NCBI GenBank assembly: GCA_022457155.1 | Contig: JAJGOT010000134.1 | Span: 1,481,001 to 1,545,000 of the forward strand | Length of the DNA stretch: 64,000 bases | DNA from: Cladopsammia gracilis | Lineage: Eukaryota > Cnidaria > Anthozoa > Scleractinia > Dendrophylliidae | Reading direction: 5' to 3' | In this document: in pieces, positions 1 to 9,734 of the stretch | Layout: the number at the start of each line of letters is the position of its first letter | Numbering within the stretch: position 1 is the stretch's first letter | Made by a program: the position numbers and the translations under genes | The notes under the pieces: generated by a model | Seen by the model: the letters and a program-made list of their open reading frames with translations, nothing else | What the model was told of the DNA's origin: nothing | The model's database searches: none

Positions 1-349
1 TAGTATCCCTGTCTTGAGTAGCAAACCGCGAAAAAATTCAGGAGAATAACGACTTTAATTTAAACGGTTTTCTCCGCTAAAACACAGCAGTGTTTTCCCA
101 GGTGACGTGAAAATTGCAAAGATCCCGGTGTGGCGTCATACGCGCATATTTTGCGACGGTCAACGCGCCCGCGAGTTAATAGCCCTAAGCGACGGCGGCG
201 GACGACAGCGGCGGACACACAACGCGCCCGCGAAACATTCCGCTAGCCATGACCATGAAAAATGACGGCCATGGGTTCTATGGTTCTATGGTTCTCTGGT
301 TCTATGAGTATGGAGCTGCGCAGCCGGGCCTTCGGCCCGGCGAGAGCTC
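1..349. repeat. GC-rich repeat, left remnant of a preceding unit
   Basis: Positions 2-50 match the sequence at about 6199, 13764 and 21488, and 130-349 match the GC-rich block at 6340-6530 with more divergence. The window therefore opens inside the right end of an earlier copy of the same unit. A perfect GC hairpin, GCCGGGCC-TTC-GGCCCGGC, lies at 323-341. The block is far more GC- and CpG-rich than its surroundings. I see no gene in it. Confidence 0.7.
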
Positions 350-473
350 CGCTACTATATTTAAGGAATGAACACCTCAAAAGCCATACCCTATCCCGCG
401 GCATATACCTATATAGCTTACATGTTGGAGGATGCAATATGTAGTACATAAAATATGAGCGGGAGATACATAC

Positions 474-517
<44 letters not shown>

Positions 518-705
518 GAGTAGAGATCTGTATGAAAAGTTAATGAATACTAATTAGCTGAGCAGGTGTTTGTATCAAAAGTTAATTCTACTGTTTAATA
601 ATTCATCAATTCAGTTGATTTGTATTGGGGTTTAGAGGTGTACATGTGACTCAAATAACACCTATTGATTTGTCATAACTGTTATGAATTATTAATGAAT
701 TTTAC
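350..705. repeat. Segment paralogous to 24974-25580
   Basis: This stretch has no gene. It matches 24974-25580 closely, except that the other copy carries a 242-bp foldback element (25134-25375). It is replaced by different sequence upstream of units 2 and 3, so it shows what preceded the amplified unit. Confidence 0.75.
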
Positions 706-1228
706 AAATTCAAATACAGACTTAAAAGGAAACTGTGTTTCAAGGCGCTCAGCTTGCTCTCAAATTAATGACATACATGGCATTTATTTATGACTTATTA
801 AGTTGCTACATGATCAAATACTCTTTAGCTTGGGCAGCTGTACAAAGAAGTGGAAACAATGAAAGTTATGCATCAACGTTTTGTAAGGTTGTTCATATTT
901 GTAATGTTTTCATTCGGTTATCAGTCTTTTTAGATTAAGAAAAAGTATATGTGACACGCTATACAGGAATTATAAAGAAATAAAATAAACGTGGAGTTGC
1001 AAACAAATAATTTCAAGCCAAAAATATACAATAGTAAGCAAAACATTGTACAACTGTTTCTCTCTAGGATAAAACCTTATTAAAAAGAATAAAAAAACCG
1101 TGTCGTTAGCTTACAATAGAGTCCTAAAAAGGTGACGTCACAAAACCTAAATTTGTTAAATCACGGGATTTGATGGGATATTCGGAAAGAACGTAATGAA
1201 ACAATGCTCGCTTGCATATTATTGCAAT

Positions 1229-1412
1229 AGGCCATTTGCACGATGACGTCATTTGACTACTACTACCAGAATCCTTCAGTTTTTTGCTTTGTAGTGCGAC
1301 TTAGGGCTATTGTTATTTAAACCGCACTGGGATTACAAAATTTAAATAAGAAAGGAAAAACGAAATGAATTCTGGTAGTAGTAGTCAAATGACATCATCG
1401 TGCAAATGGCCT
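1229..1412. mobile_element. Nested MITE A (unit 1)
   Basis: A 184-bp element with a TIR of about 40 bp starting AGGCCATTTGCACGATGACG and an AT duplication on each side. The empty site is preserved in unit 4 near 30160. Confidence 0.85.
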
Positions 1413-1662
1413 ATTTCGATGGAGGAGGAAGTTTCTAAACAAACTGTGGTACGTGCTGCGTCGGTGGAGGAGTCAAACATGAAAATTTGGTGTTTTTCTA
1501 TGCTCTGATGACCCCATGCAGTAGATATCGGCACTTTTATGCTCAGTCAGATTCCATAGAAACCCCCTCTCAATTTAGCTTTGCTCTAAACCAAGACAAA
1601 TTAAGAAGGGTTTGTATATGGAGTTATCAGAGGATAAAAATGCCAATATCTCACCACCAAAT

Positions 1663-2074
1663 AGACCAATATCACGCTAGCATGGCATGAAAATATATTT
1701 AATTTAATGGGGAAAAGAGTCCAGTATGAAATTCAGCACATCAATATTAGTAAAACTGCAAAGTTTCGTAAAGATTGCTCGTACACTGACGGAGATGTGA
1801 GCTTTTGAAACTTAGTACTCTGGCCTAATTTTTACAAAGAAATGTATGGGAAAAACACGAAAACGAGGCTGGACGGGCAATCTATGCCCGTCCACCATAC
1901 ATTTCTTTGTAAAAATGTTCAGTTTCAAAATTTCATATCCTCGTCAGTTTGCTAGCAATCTTTACAATTTAAACTTTGTAATTTTACTAATATCGATATG
2001 CTGAATTTGATGCTGGGCTCTTTTTCCCAATAAAATAAATATATTTTTGTGCCATGCTAGCGTGATATTGGTCT
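1663..2074. mobile_element. Nested foldback MITE B (unit 1)
   Basis: A 412-bp near-complete foldback with ends AGACCAATATCACGCTAGC and complement, AT duplicated outside. The arms pair over most of the length around the inner hairpin GACGGGCA..TGCCCGTC near 1875-1897. The empty site is preserved in unit 4 near 30407. Confidence 0.85.
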
Positions 2075-2161
2075 ATTGTAATGGGATGCTGATTTTTGTC
2101 AAACGGGTTTTTTTTATCATGCTCTTTCGAATTATCTCATCAAATCCCATAATTTCTCCAA

Positions 2162-3154
2162 TTAAGTATTTTTGACGTCACATTTTATGACTATAACTTT
2201 GCTCAACTTTGTTGTCTCACGGAATCTTTCATTCAAATTATTAGTTTGCGCACGCGATCTACAGAACACCGCCATAAATGAATTTCGAAACTGCTTCACT
2301 CGCCATCCATACAAGAAAGGATTTGCAAGGGCAGTGATGCATAAAAGAAAATCAGAAAACCTGTGGCATACGAAATACCATGTTGTTTTAAGACAACTTT
2401 CGCAGTTTGTTTCGATTTTTGTCATCACGAGATAGGGAATCTGCGTTAAGACCAAGACAAGAAGAATCAGAAAAGCTGTGAAAGCGAACTCTTTTTCGCG
2501 TTTCAGATGGTTTAATTGTTGTTCAGCTTTCTGGTTTGTGGTCTCCTCAGCGCCAGGGAAATACTTTCTTCTTTTGCGAAAAATTAAGTAGATGAAACAG
2601 TAAATAATCGCAGTTGTCGTTAAGGCAAATGTCACATGCAAATGAACATCAACAGTGTCATAAATATCCTCGGGAACGTCCGATAGCTGAATTAAACTGA
2701 ACGTGAGGCAATAAATCCAAATGGCCGCAACTGCGATGGCCGAGTGAGTGGTCTTGATGGAGTAGCGATAAAAGATGGGAAAACCAACTGCAAGAAGCCT
2801 GTCAACTGATAAAGCAACGACCAACACGGTAGCTGAGTTATCGATGAAATAATCCATGACATGGTCAAAACTGGTTTCACCTTCTTCGTTTTTAACGCAG
2901 TAAAACTCATTCTTCGCTGAGGTGGTGTCACCAATCGCTCCAATAAGAAAATCAGTGCTGGCTAATCCTGTAATTAACACCGCGAATGGTCGCCTGAAGA
3001 ATTTAAGTGGATCCTTGAATATCACGAACAGCAAAAGACCGTTGATGGCAACTGTGAGAATCGATGCGGTTAGATATAAAGCTCCTACTGTAGAACAAAT
3101 TCCGATTCGGAGACCATCAGAGACAAAATATGGTGAATTAGTTTCATTTATCAT
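2162..3154 (-). CDS. Class A (rhodopsin-like) orphan GPCR, copy 1
   Basis: 330 aa, intronless, predicted seven-helix plasma-membrane receptor. Visible landmarks: N-glycosylation site NET at 3-5; TM1 about 20-45 with N38-G39; TM2 about 57-75 with LASTD and D68; TM3 about 99-123 ending D118-R119-L120 in place of DRY; TM4 with W146; TM5 about 171-192; a basic third loop RKRRKYF to about 222; TM6 about 223-245 with P240 but no CWxP tryptophan; TM7 with N278-P279-F-L-Y282; then helix 8 and C298. The usual TM3/ECL2 disulfide is not obvious: C86 has no clear ECL2 partner, though C251 and C254 lie in ECL3. Ligand and G protein cannot be inferred. The start is the first ATG, giving a normal short N-terminus. 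Residues 322-330 and the TAA are encoded by a MITE terminal repeat (see 1118-2192). The family call is firm; no named subfamily is justified. Confidence 0.93.
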   Translation of the reverse strand: MINETNSPYFVSDGLRIGICSTVGALYLTASILTVAINGLLLFVIFKDPLKFFRRPFAVLITGLASTDFLIGAIGDTTSAKNEFYCVKNEEGETSFDHVMDYFIDNSATVLVVALSVDRLLAVGFPIFYRYSIKTTHSAIAVAAIWIYCLTFSLIQLSDVPEDIYDTVDVHLHVTFALTTTAIIYCFIYLIFRKRRKYFPGAEETTNQKAEQQLNHLKREKEFAFTAFLILLVLVLTQIPYLVMTKIETNCESCLKTTWYFVCHRFSDFLLCITALANPFLYGWRVKQFRNSFMAVFCRSRAQTNNLNERFRETTKLSKVIVIKCDVKNT

Positions 3155-3306
3155 GATGGCGATGCCAAACCAAAATCCTACACGAACTCCTTGAGACCAA
3201 CTACACAGCCTGACAACAATATATGAGTGACGCTACAGGTGTGGGCAGTTCGTATATAGATTATTAAACTACGCAGCAATAAAACGAGATGTGACGAAGT
3301 GCAGGC

Positions 3307-3493
3307 AATAGCGAAGCGCACAATTACTATTTATAGAACTAAAACTCAGACAAACAAACCAACAAACCAAAAGTGACTCTCAGGGGATTCCTAATAAGGA
3401 ATTTCTATTGTCAGAAATGCAAGAATAAACAAGAATAAATTATAAACTCAGACAAACATGAGTGCCGACGTCATTTGTGCGCTTTGCTGTATT
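3307..3493. mobile_element. Short TIR element N, first copy (unit 1)
   Basis: About 187 bp with ends AATAGCGAAGCGCACAA and the imperfect complement TTGTGCGCTTTGCTGTATT. A second direct copy lies at 3728-3904. Both are upstream of the reverse-strand GPCR. Position 3468 region has a one-base-off CRE-like ACGTCA. Confidence 0.7.
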
Positions 3494-3727
3494 AGGTAGC
3501 CTCTAAATATATTGGCCAATGAAGGTTAGCAACGGAGAAGTATGGATAAGAGCGAAAAACGGAGCTTGTCTGCACACGAGCGATAAGAAGGCTGTGTCGA
3601 GACATCAGGCATGTGTTGTCGTGTAATTTTAAACTGGCCGATATATATTGTGTTCATTACGCTATGCGGTCCAAGTAGGGTTTTCCGATTTAGCGGAAAC
3701 GGAAAGACTTTTTCCGCCTTGCTAGCT

Positions 3728-3904
3728 AATAGCGTAGCGCACAATTACTATTTATAGAACTAAAACTCAGACAAACAAACCAAAAGTGACTCTCGGGGGA
3801 TTCCTAATAAGGAATTTCTATTGTCAGAAATGCAAGAATAAACAAGAATAAATTATAAACTCAGACAAACATGAGTACTGACGTCATTTGTGCGCTTTGC
3901 TATT
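3728..3904. mobile_element. Short TIR element N, second copy (unit 1)
   Basis: Direct copy of 3307-3493 with TIRs AATAGCGTAGCGCACAA / TTGTGCGCTTTGCTATT and a perfect TGACGTCA at 3889-3896. The 234 bp between the two copies (3494-3727) has a counterpart in unit 4 at 33763-34028, where it is about 80 bp longer. Confidence 0.7.
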
Positions 3905-4760
3905 AACGATGAAAATGCGTTGTTGGGTCAATTTGCACAATGCATTTTCAGTTATTCATTGTCTATTTTCTATTTTCTGTTGAGATATTTGACAACAGAA
4001 AAGACTTTCTAAAGCAAATACAATAGGTTGCCGCAATTTCAAAACAATTAAAATCCCACAACCTATCAAATGATCGATAATACGTCACTTGCAGTGACTT
4101 TATATCTGATAAAAACATTCCTAATATATATAGATAACCCAAGCCTAACAGCGTCGCACTTTGAACAAGCCTAACTAAGGTGAAAGGTTGGAAGCACAAG
4201 AATTAAGATTGACGAACGCGCTATTTTCAATTTTTGCAATTCTCAAAAACAGTATTACCCGACCGTCCGCACAGTACATTTTATTAATAGACCGTGCAAA
4301 AGTTCACAAAAACAACTTTTCTCTGTCTAGAATAACTAGTACGACTACTTTCCAAATAAAATACTGTTTTTGTTTGTTAAAAATTGCCCGAGAAACTGAT
4401 TTGGAATTCAAAATTGCAAAAAAACACAAACATATTTGCATAAGGCGACGCGAGTGAAGACAGAAAATCCAAGTCTTGTTTTGTTTACATAAAATCGCTT
4501 TTTAATCTATGTAATGAATGAACAAAGACATAAAAACGGACAACACAATCTTCTTTCGAAAAATTTTTTTTAAATCTCCATTAATTGATGTTTAAAAGCA
4601 AAACACGTACCATTTATAGCGCATCAAGGCAGAGCTGTCCTCGTTGAAATTAAAGATAACAACACGACTTAATTTGAACGTTTCATAAACATGTCTCCAA
4701 AACTTAAGAGAACACAAAGGAAAAGTCAATCAAAAATTGATATCAACATAAATTCCCATC
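3905..4760. other. Unit segment without a supported gene (also 11478-12333 and 19191-20048)
   Basis: AT-rich sequence upstream of the LINE insertion. Short ORFs occur, for example 89 codons at 4188-4457, but they have no recognisable domain and are simply repeated with the unit. I see nothing else. Confidence 0.5.
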
Positions 4761-4827
4761 GAAAAATGTGATTTTTTTATTTGTTTTATACAGACAACAA
4801 CAACAACAGTCCTACTCAACAAAATAC

Positions 4828-4886
4828 ACACATCCACGCACACACGCACGCACGCACACACGCACGCACACACATGTACACGCACA
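4828..4886. repeat. AC/ACGC microsatellite in the LINE 3' end (also 12401-12459 and 20118-20190)
   Basis: Imperfect CACACGCACG-type dinucleotide array. Its length differs between unit 3 and units 1/2, making it a useful copy marker. Confidence 0.9.
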
Positions 4887-5533
4887 CTCTTTCTACCACA
4901 CCAACTATTTACAGTTATTACATTTTACAAAATACTAATAAGTACTTGCTTTACAATTTTACAATTTTATAACTTTCGACAAAACATGCAAATACAGATG
5001 GACAGATAAAGGTAAAAGGGGGCCTCACAAGGTGCTACATACTTAAGAAATTAGATGATATAATATTATGGTAGTTTAAGATGATGTTCTTGTGTTAGGA
5101 GCGTATCCCATTTTTTATGATGAAAAGAAAGTTTATTTCTTTCTTTAGCGATTCGACGCTCCATTTCAAAAACTGCTTTCACTTTTGCTAAAAATACAAC
5201 TCTTGTTGGTGTAATATTCTTAAGTTTACAGCTATAAATATACTGTTTCGAGAGCAAGATTAGGTGATTATAAAGGAGCCAATCTTTAAGTGGTCGAGTG
5301 ACACCAAAAATAACATCGATTTCAGAAATTGTATAGCTTTCAAAAAGGGGTTGTATTGAACGCCAGAAATGTTGTACATAAGAGCACTGAAAAAACAAAT
5401 GAGGCATGTTTTCCTCTGTTGTATGACAAAAGGTGCAGAGAGGAGACTCACTCTTCCCAATCTTAAAAAGAAAGTCATTGAAGGGTAAAATTCTATTCAA
5501 AACTTTATATTGGAATTCACGCGATTTTTATCA

Positions 5534-5693
5534 ATAGATGGTTTTCACGTTACGTCACGGCGGCCATATTGGTGTACAACTACAAAAGAATATTAATGAA
5601 CTTCTTTTGTTATGTACACCAACATGGCCGCAATGGCCTTTGTCATTTGAGTCCCACAGGACTGAACGTCACGTGAGTGAAAACCATCTATAG
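5534..5693. mobile_element. MITE family G inside the LINE (unit 1)
   Basis: About 160 bp with ends ATAGATGGTTTTCAC / GTGAAAACCATCTAT. An inner palindrome GGCCATATTGGTGTAC ... GTACACCAACATGGCC flanks a short AT-rich core. It splits the LINE ORF between codons for ..AID and ..REFQYK. A longer relative is at 41111-41673. Confidence 0.85.
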
Positions 5694-5925
5694 CACATTC
5701 GAAAGCGATTGAGCAAATAGTTTCCCAATCGAAAGAGGGTTCATCGAAAGCATATTGATCTTCAAATTTTCTTTTCGCTGTAGGTGGCTTTGATATCTTT
5801 GAAATGAGGAGTTTGTAAATCTTCTTTGATGATAATAACTCTGCTTCTGAATAATCTACCGCATTAAAAGGTGTTGTCTTTAGTAGAACCTCACTTGCAT
5901 TGTTGATCATGAAAAATGTGATTTA

Positions 5926-5927
5926 CT

Positions 5928-5970
<43 letters not shown>

Positions 5971-5971
5971 T
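5926..5971. repeat. TTTA microsatellite (also 13499-13536 and 21229-21262)
   Basis: Perfect (TTTA)n just beyond the LINE target duplication. Unit 2 is 8 bp shorter than unit 1 and unit 3 is shorter again. Confidence 0.95.
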
Positions 5972-6014
5972 CCAGGGGCATCCAATTTAGCAGAGCTAGT
6001 TTAAATGGAGCCCT

Positions 6015-6221
6015 TTAAAGCACTGGACTGCTTAGAAATTCGTTAAAACTCCGCTTCTTCGGTTCTGAAATCCGTAATAAAAACAAGGCATCTCCCCGCA
6101 TTGCTCCTGCATTGATAATATGAAGTTCCTCGAAGCAAGATTTTATCCCTGAAAGCTCTTCTTTTTCCACTAAAGCGGCTTCTGAGTATCCCTTAATTAG
6201 TATCCCTGTCTTGAGTAGCAA
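6015..6221 (-). other. Short conserved ORF of unknown meaning (also 13580-13786, 21306-21512)
   Basis: A 68-codon reverse-strand ORF, retained in all three units with one residue change in unit 3. It has no recognisable domain, signal or splice context. It could be a remnant exon or repeat sequence. The start codon is inside the repeat that also opens the window at position 2. Confidence 0.2.
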
Positions 6222-6540
6222 ACAGCGAAAAAATGCAGGGAAATAACGACTTTACTGCTCCGCCTAACACTGCGAAAGATCCAACTTTTTTAAAACTTTA
6301 AAAAGTGTTTACCGAGCTGACGGCTGTGTAGCCGCGCGTGTGGCGTCATACGCGCATGTTTTGCGACGTCATACGCGCCCGCGAGCTAGTCCTGCGCGAC
6401 GGACGCCCGGCGGGCACACGACGCGCCCGCGAAACATTCCGCTAGCCATGACCATGAAAAATGACGGGCATAGGTTCTATGAGTATGGGGCTGCGCAGCC
6501 GGGCCTTCGGCCCGGCGAGTGCTCCGCTATAAATAAGTAT
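6199..6540. repeat. GC-rich block with perfect hairpin (unit 1)
   Basis: CpG-dense segment containing ACGCGCCCGCGA-type motifs and the perfect hairpin GCCGGGCC-TTC-GGCCCGGC at 6498-6516. The same block is at 1-349. Composition contrasts sharply with the AT-rich flanks. Confidence 0.7.
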
Positions 6541-6654
6541 GTGGTGTTTTTTTAGATATAAAGTCACGTGACGTATTAATATTAATTATCAAAACATCAA
6601 CTGACACAACAAATGGTGACTTAATCTTTAATATTCTGTCAACAAACTTTGAAC

Positions 6655-6732
6655 TTCACATGTGCCGAATCTAATGCAAATGAGAAAACTCTGTTGTTCT
6701 TGCTCATTTGCATTAGATTCGGCACATGTGAA
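6655..6732. repeat. Perfect 30-bp inverted repeat with octamer motifs (unit 1)
   Basis: Two 30-bp arms separated by an 18-bp loop, fully complementary. Each arm contains ATGCAAAT, the POU-factor octamer, and CACATGTG, an E-box palindrome. Whether it is a small MITE or a regulatory hairpin is open. Confidence 0.85.
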
Positions 6733-7309
6733 CCCTAGGTGCCAGAGGGTTTCTTTTTAGTGAAAACCGGAGAGTTTGAGCGGCGAGCTTCTTCTAACCG
6801 TTTATGTGGTTAATTTCACTCGTAATATTCAGAGAACGGACCTCTGGATCCAGGGTGGCACATCCGTGCATTACGCAGTGGATTTATTTTTGCGCGAAAT
6901 TAACGTTTATGTACCTTTTCAGTAGTCATTGAACGGCTTTCGCTATTCTCTTTGCAAACATCTACAAGGAACGTAACTTAACAAAAGTGAAGCGACTATA
7001 ATGTAACCAGTATCCAAGTGTTGAATTTTTGCGTTCAGCTGAAACCACGTGGGTTCATCGCAGGAAATTTATATTCGACATTCTCAAAAATTATACACCA
7101 CTTGCTAAGCGAGTTGTCTTTAGAAAAGCTCTGTTTGGCAGGTTCCCCTTTTCATCTTCAGAATCTTCGGCTCTCAAAACGTTCGACAACAAGAAGCGAT
7201 GTTGACTCCTTCAGCCAGAGCTCGTATGAGACAAAAGCTGTTTTTTTTTTCCTATGCTAATTTCTTTCTTACGCAACTCTTTAAAGTGCAGGTTTGGGTG
7301 ATGCTTGAT

Positions 7310-7692
7310 GGCTGTGTTTTCACGAGTCGGTTTTTCTCGCTTAACATTCCTGTAGGTAATTTGTTTACTGACCGCGTTAAGCAGCTTAAAAAATTTATGC
7401 GTTTTCACGGACAGAACTTTATTCATTTTTCTTATACCATGCGCGGTATATTTTCTTTTGTTAAAACAATAGAAAATTAGAACACAAAAGAACGACAATA
7501 CAATGCCCTTCTTTGTTGTTTAATTGCCGACAAGCTTAAGCGACCTGGTTTGGTGGTTTAAATTTAATGAGAATTCTATTGTAGTTCGCCGACTCGCTTA
7601 ACTTTAAGCGAGTTGGACAAGCAACTGTTTTCACGAGATTTCCGACTGTCACTCGCTCAGCGACTTGAAAAATCGCTCGTGAAAACACGGCC
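7310..7692. mobile_element. 383-bp TIR element (unit 1)
   Basis: Ends GGCTGTGTTTTCACGAG and CTCGTGAAAACACGGCC. Sub-terminal motifs CTCGCTTAA / TTAAGCGAG recur inside. No coding capacity. Probably a non-autonomous DNA transposon. Confidence 0.75.
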
Positions 7693-7990
7693 GATGTAAG
7701 CCTGATTTTTTTCAATTTCTTTTGTTTTCAGCACGGGCTGCACGTGCTATGCTTCAACATCCTGGCAATTTGCATACGGTGCACATTTGTATACAAACAC
7801 ACAATGCTACTACTTCCTAGCGTTCCTACATGTACTCTGAATTCCATTGTGCCATTCTAACAAAGGAGACTTAAATAATCACATCCCGGTGAGGCTGAGC
7901 CTGCACGTAATAGATTATTATGGTATTTTTCATTGTTTCCTGGAGTTGGCGATTCTCAAAACCGTACTTATAGACAAATATCACCCTTTA

Positions 7991-8072
7991 AGTAAGGGTT
8001 AGACAATGAACGCGAGTGTTCTTTGGGATATAGTGCCTCGAGCATAGATAAAAGGCTACGAGAGGGCAAAGA
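7991..8072. mobile_element. Half of hairpin MITE H (also 15557-15638)
   Basis: Matches only the left arm of the full hairpin elements at 31814-31970 and 37681-37830 (GGGTTAGACAATGAACGCGA...). The other arm is missing. It is followed at 8113-8273 (15679-15839) by a one-armed relative of MITE A reading AATAGGCCATTTGCACGATG. Confidence 0.75.
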
Positions 8073-8801
8073 TCGGCTCATCCCCGGTGTAATATCTCAC
8101 AGCTGACATCACAATAGGCCATTTGCACGATGGCGTCATTTTACTACAACTACCAGAATTCATTTCGTTTTTCCTTTCTTATTTAAATTTTGCAATCCCA
8201 GTGCGGTTTAAATAACAATAGCCCTAATTTGCACTACAAAACAAAAAACTGAAGCATACTGGTAGTTGTAGTCATTTAACAAATGCAAATACAGACTTAA
8301 AAAGAAACTGTGTTTCAAGGCGCTCAGCTTGCTCCCAAATTAATGACATAGATGGCATTTATTTACGACTTATTAAGTTGCTACATGATCAAATACTCTT
8401 TAGCTTGGGCAGCTGTACAAAGAAGTGGAAACAATGAAAGTTATGCATCAACGTTTTGTAAGGTTGTTCATATTTGTAATGTTTTCATTCGGTTATCAGT
8501 CTTTTTAGGTTAAGAAAAAGTATATGTGACACGCTATACAGGAATTATAAAGAAATAAAATAAACGTGGAGTTACAAACAAATAATTTTAAGCCAAAAAT
8601 ATACAATATCAAGGTAAACAATTGTACAACTATTTCTCTCTGGGATAAAACCTTATTAAAAAGAATAAAAAATGGTATCGTTATCTTACAATAGTCCTAA
8701 AAAGGTGACGTCACAAAACCTAAATTTGTGAAATCACGAGATTTGATGGGATATTCGGAAAGAACGTAATGAAACAATGCTCGCTTGCATATTATTGCAA
8801 T

Positions 8802-8985
8802 AGGCCATTTGCACGATGACGTCATTTGACTACTACTACCAGAATCCTTCAGTTTTTTGCTTTGTAGTGCGACTTAGGGCTATTGTTATTTAAACCGCAC
8901 TGGGATTACAAAATTTAAATAAGAAAGGAAAAACGAAATGAATTCTGGTAGTAGTAGTCAAATGACATAATCGTGCAAATGGCCT
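8802..8985. mobile_element. Nested MITE A (unit 2)
   Basis: Copy of the 184-bp element at 1229-1412, with one C-to-A change in the right arm. Confidence 0.85.
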
Positions 8986-9235
8986 ATTTCGATGGAGGAG
9001 GAAGTTTCTAAACAAACTGTGGTACGTGCTGCGTCGGTGGAGGAGTCAAACATGAAAATTTGGTGTTTTTCTATGCTCTGATGACCCCATGCAGTAGATA
9101 TCGGCACTTTTATGCTCAGTCAGATTCCATAGAAACCCCCTCTCAATTTAGCTTTGCTCTAAACCAAGACAAATTAAGAAGGGTTTGTATATGGAGTTAT
9201 CAGAGGATAAAAATGCCAATATCTCACCACCAAAT

Positions 9236-9647
9236 AGACCAATATCACGCTAGCATGGCATGAAAATATATTTAATTTAATGGGGAAAAGAGTCCAGTAT
9301 GAAATTCAGCACATCAATATTAGTAAAACTGCAAAGTTTCGTAAAGATTGCTCGTACACTGACGGAGATGTGAGCTTTTGAAACTTAGTACTCTGGCCTA
9401 ATTTTTACAAAGAAATGTATGGGAAAAACACGAAAACGAGGCTGGACGGGCAATCTATGCCCGTCCACCATACATTTCTTTGTAAAAATGTTCAGTTTCA
9501 AAATTTCATATCCTCGTCAGTTTGCTAGCAATCTTTACAATTTAAACTTTGTAATTTTACTAATATCGATATGCTGAATTTGATGCTGGGCTCTTTTTCC
9601 CAATAAAATAAATATATTTTTGTGCCATGCTAGCGTGATATTGGTCT
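9236..9647. mobile_element. Nested foldback MITE B (unit 2)
   Basis: Copy of the 412-bp foldback at 1663-2074. Confidence 0.85.
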
Positions 9648-9734
9648 ATTGTAATGGGATGCTGATTTTTGTCAAACGGGTTTTTTTTATCATGCTCTTT
9701 CGAATTATCTCATCAAATCCCATAATTTCTCCAA

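Larger units (their letters stand above)
1118..2192. mobile_element. MITE family M (unit 1), hosting two nested MITEs
   Basis: The ends are inverted repeats of about 110 bp, starting AGAGTCCTAAAA and containing GTGACGTCA, flanked by AT at 1116-1117 and 2193-2194. An uninterrupted 265-bp relative with the same ends and interior lies at 49419-49683, which fixes the family boundaries. The right end overlaps the GPCR 3' end: codons 322-330 and the stop fall inside the TIR. The length is inflated by nested MITEs A and B. Confidence 0.8.
4775..5910 (-). pseudogene. 5'-truncated L1/Tx1-like LINE, 3' end (unit 1)
   Basis: About 1.1 kb insertion on the reverse strand. It keeps the ORF2 C-terminus: 5910-5694 reads a Trp-Glu-rich segment (FDWETICSIAFECAID), and 5517-5066 continues REFQYKVLNRILPF then IGKSESPLCTFCH...HLFFQC, the Cys/His-type C-terminal motif typical of L1/Tx1-clade proteins. 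The two parts are separated by a 160-bp MITE (5534-5693). The tail contains an AC/GT microsatellite and ends AACAAATAAAAAAA. The insertion is flanked by GAAAAATGTGATTT at 4761-4774 and 5911-5924, a 14-bp target duplication next to the A-tail as expected for target-primed reverse transcription. It has no RT domain and is dead. Confidence 0.85.
706..8280. repeat. Tandem unit 1 (about 7.57 kb)
   Basis: First of three direct repeats. Order: a MITE with two nested MITEs (1118-2192), reverse-strand GPCR (2162-3154), two direct copies of a short TIR element, a truncated LINE, a TTTA microsatellite, the GC-rich block, a perfect hairpin (6655-6732), a 383-bp TIR element (7310-7692) and half of a hairpin MITE. 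Offsets to unit 2 are +7573 across the GPCR and LINE, +7565 after the TTTA tract (8 bp shorter in unit 2) and +7566 after one extra T near 14970. No gene was seen at 3905-4760, 6733-7309 or 7693-8280; the last matches part of 37831-38212 in reverse. Confidence 0.93.

Noticed and set aside
1487..1690. 67-aa forward ORF repeated in units 1 and 2
   Set aside because: It lies entirely in MITE M and nested MITE sequence and is frameshifted in unit 3; no domain.
3526..3744. 72-aa reverse ORF upstream of each receptor as a 5' exon
   Set aside because: It is disrupted in unit 4 by about 80 bp of extra sequence and has no splice link to the receptor, which is complete in one exon.
4781..4972. His/Thr-rich ORF (THTHARTHART)
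   Set aside because: Translation of the AC/ACGC microsatellite in the LINE tail.
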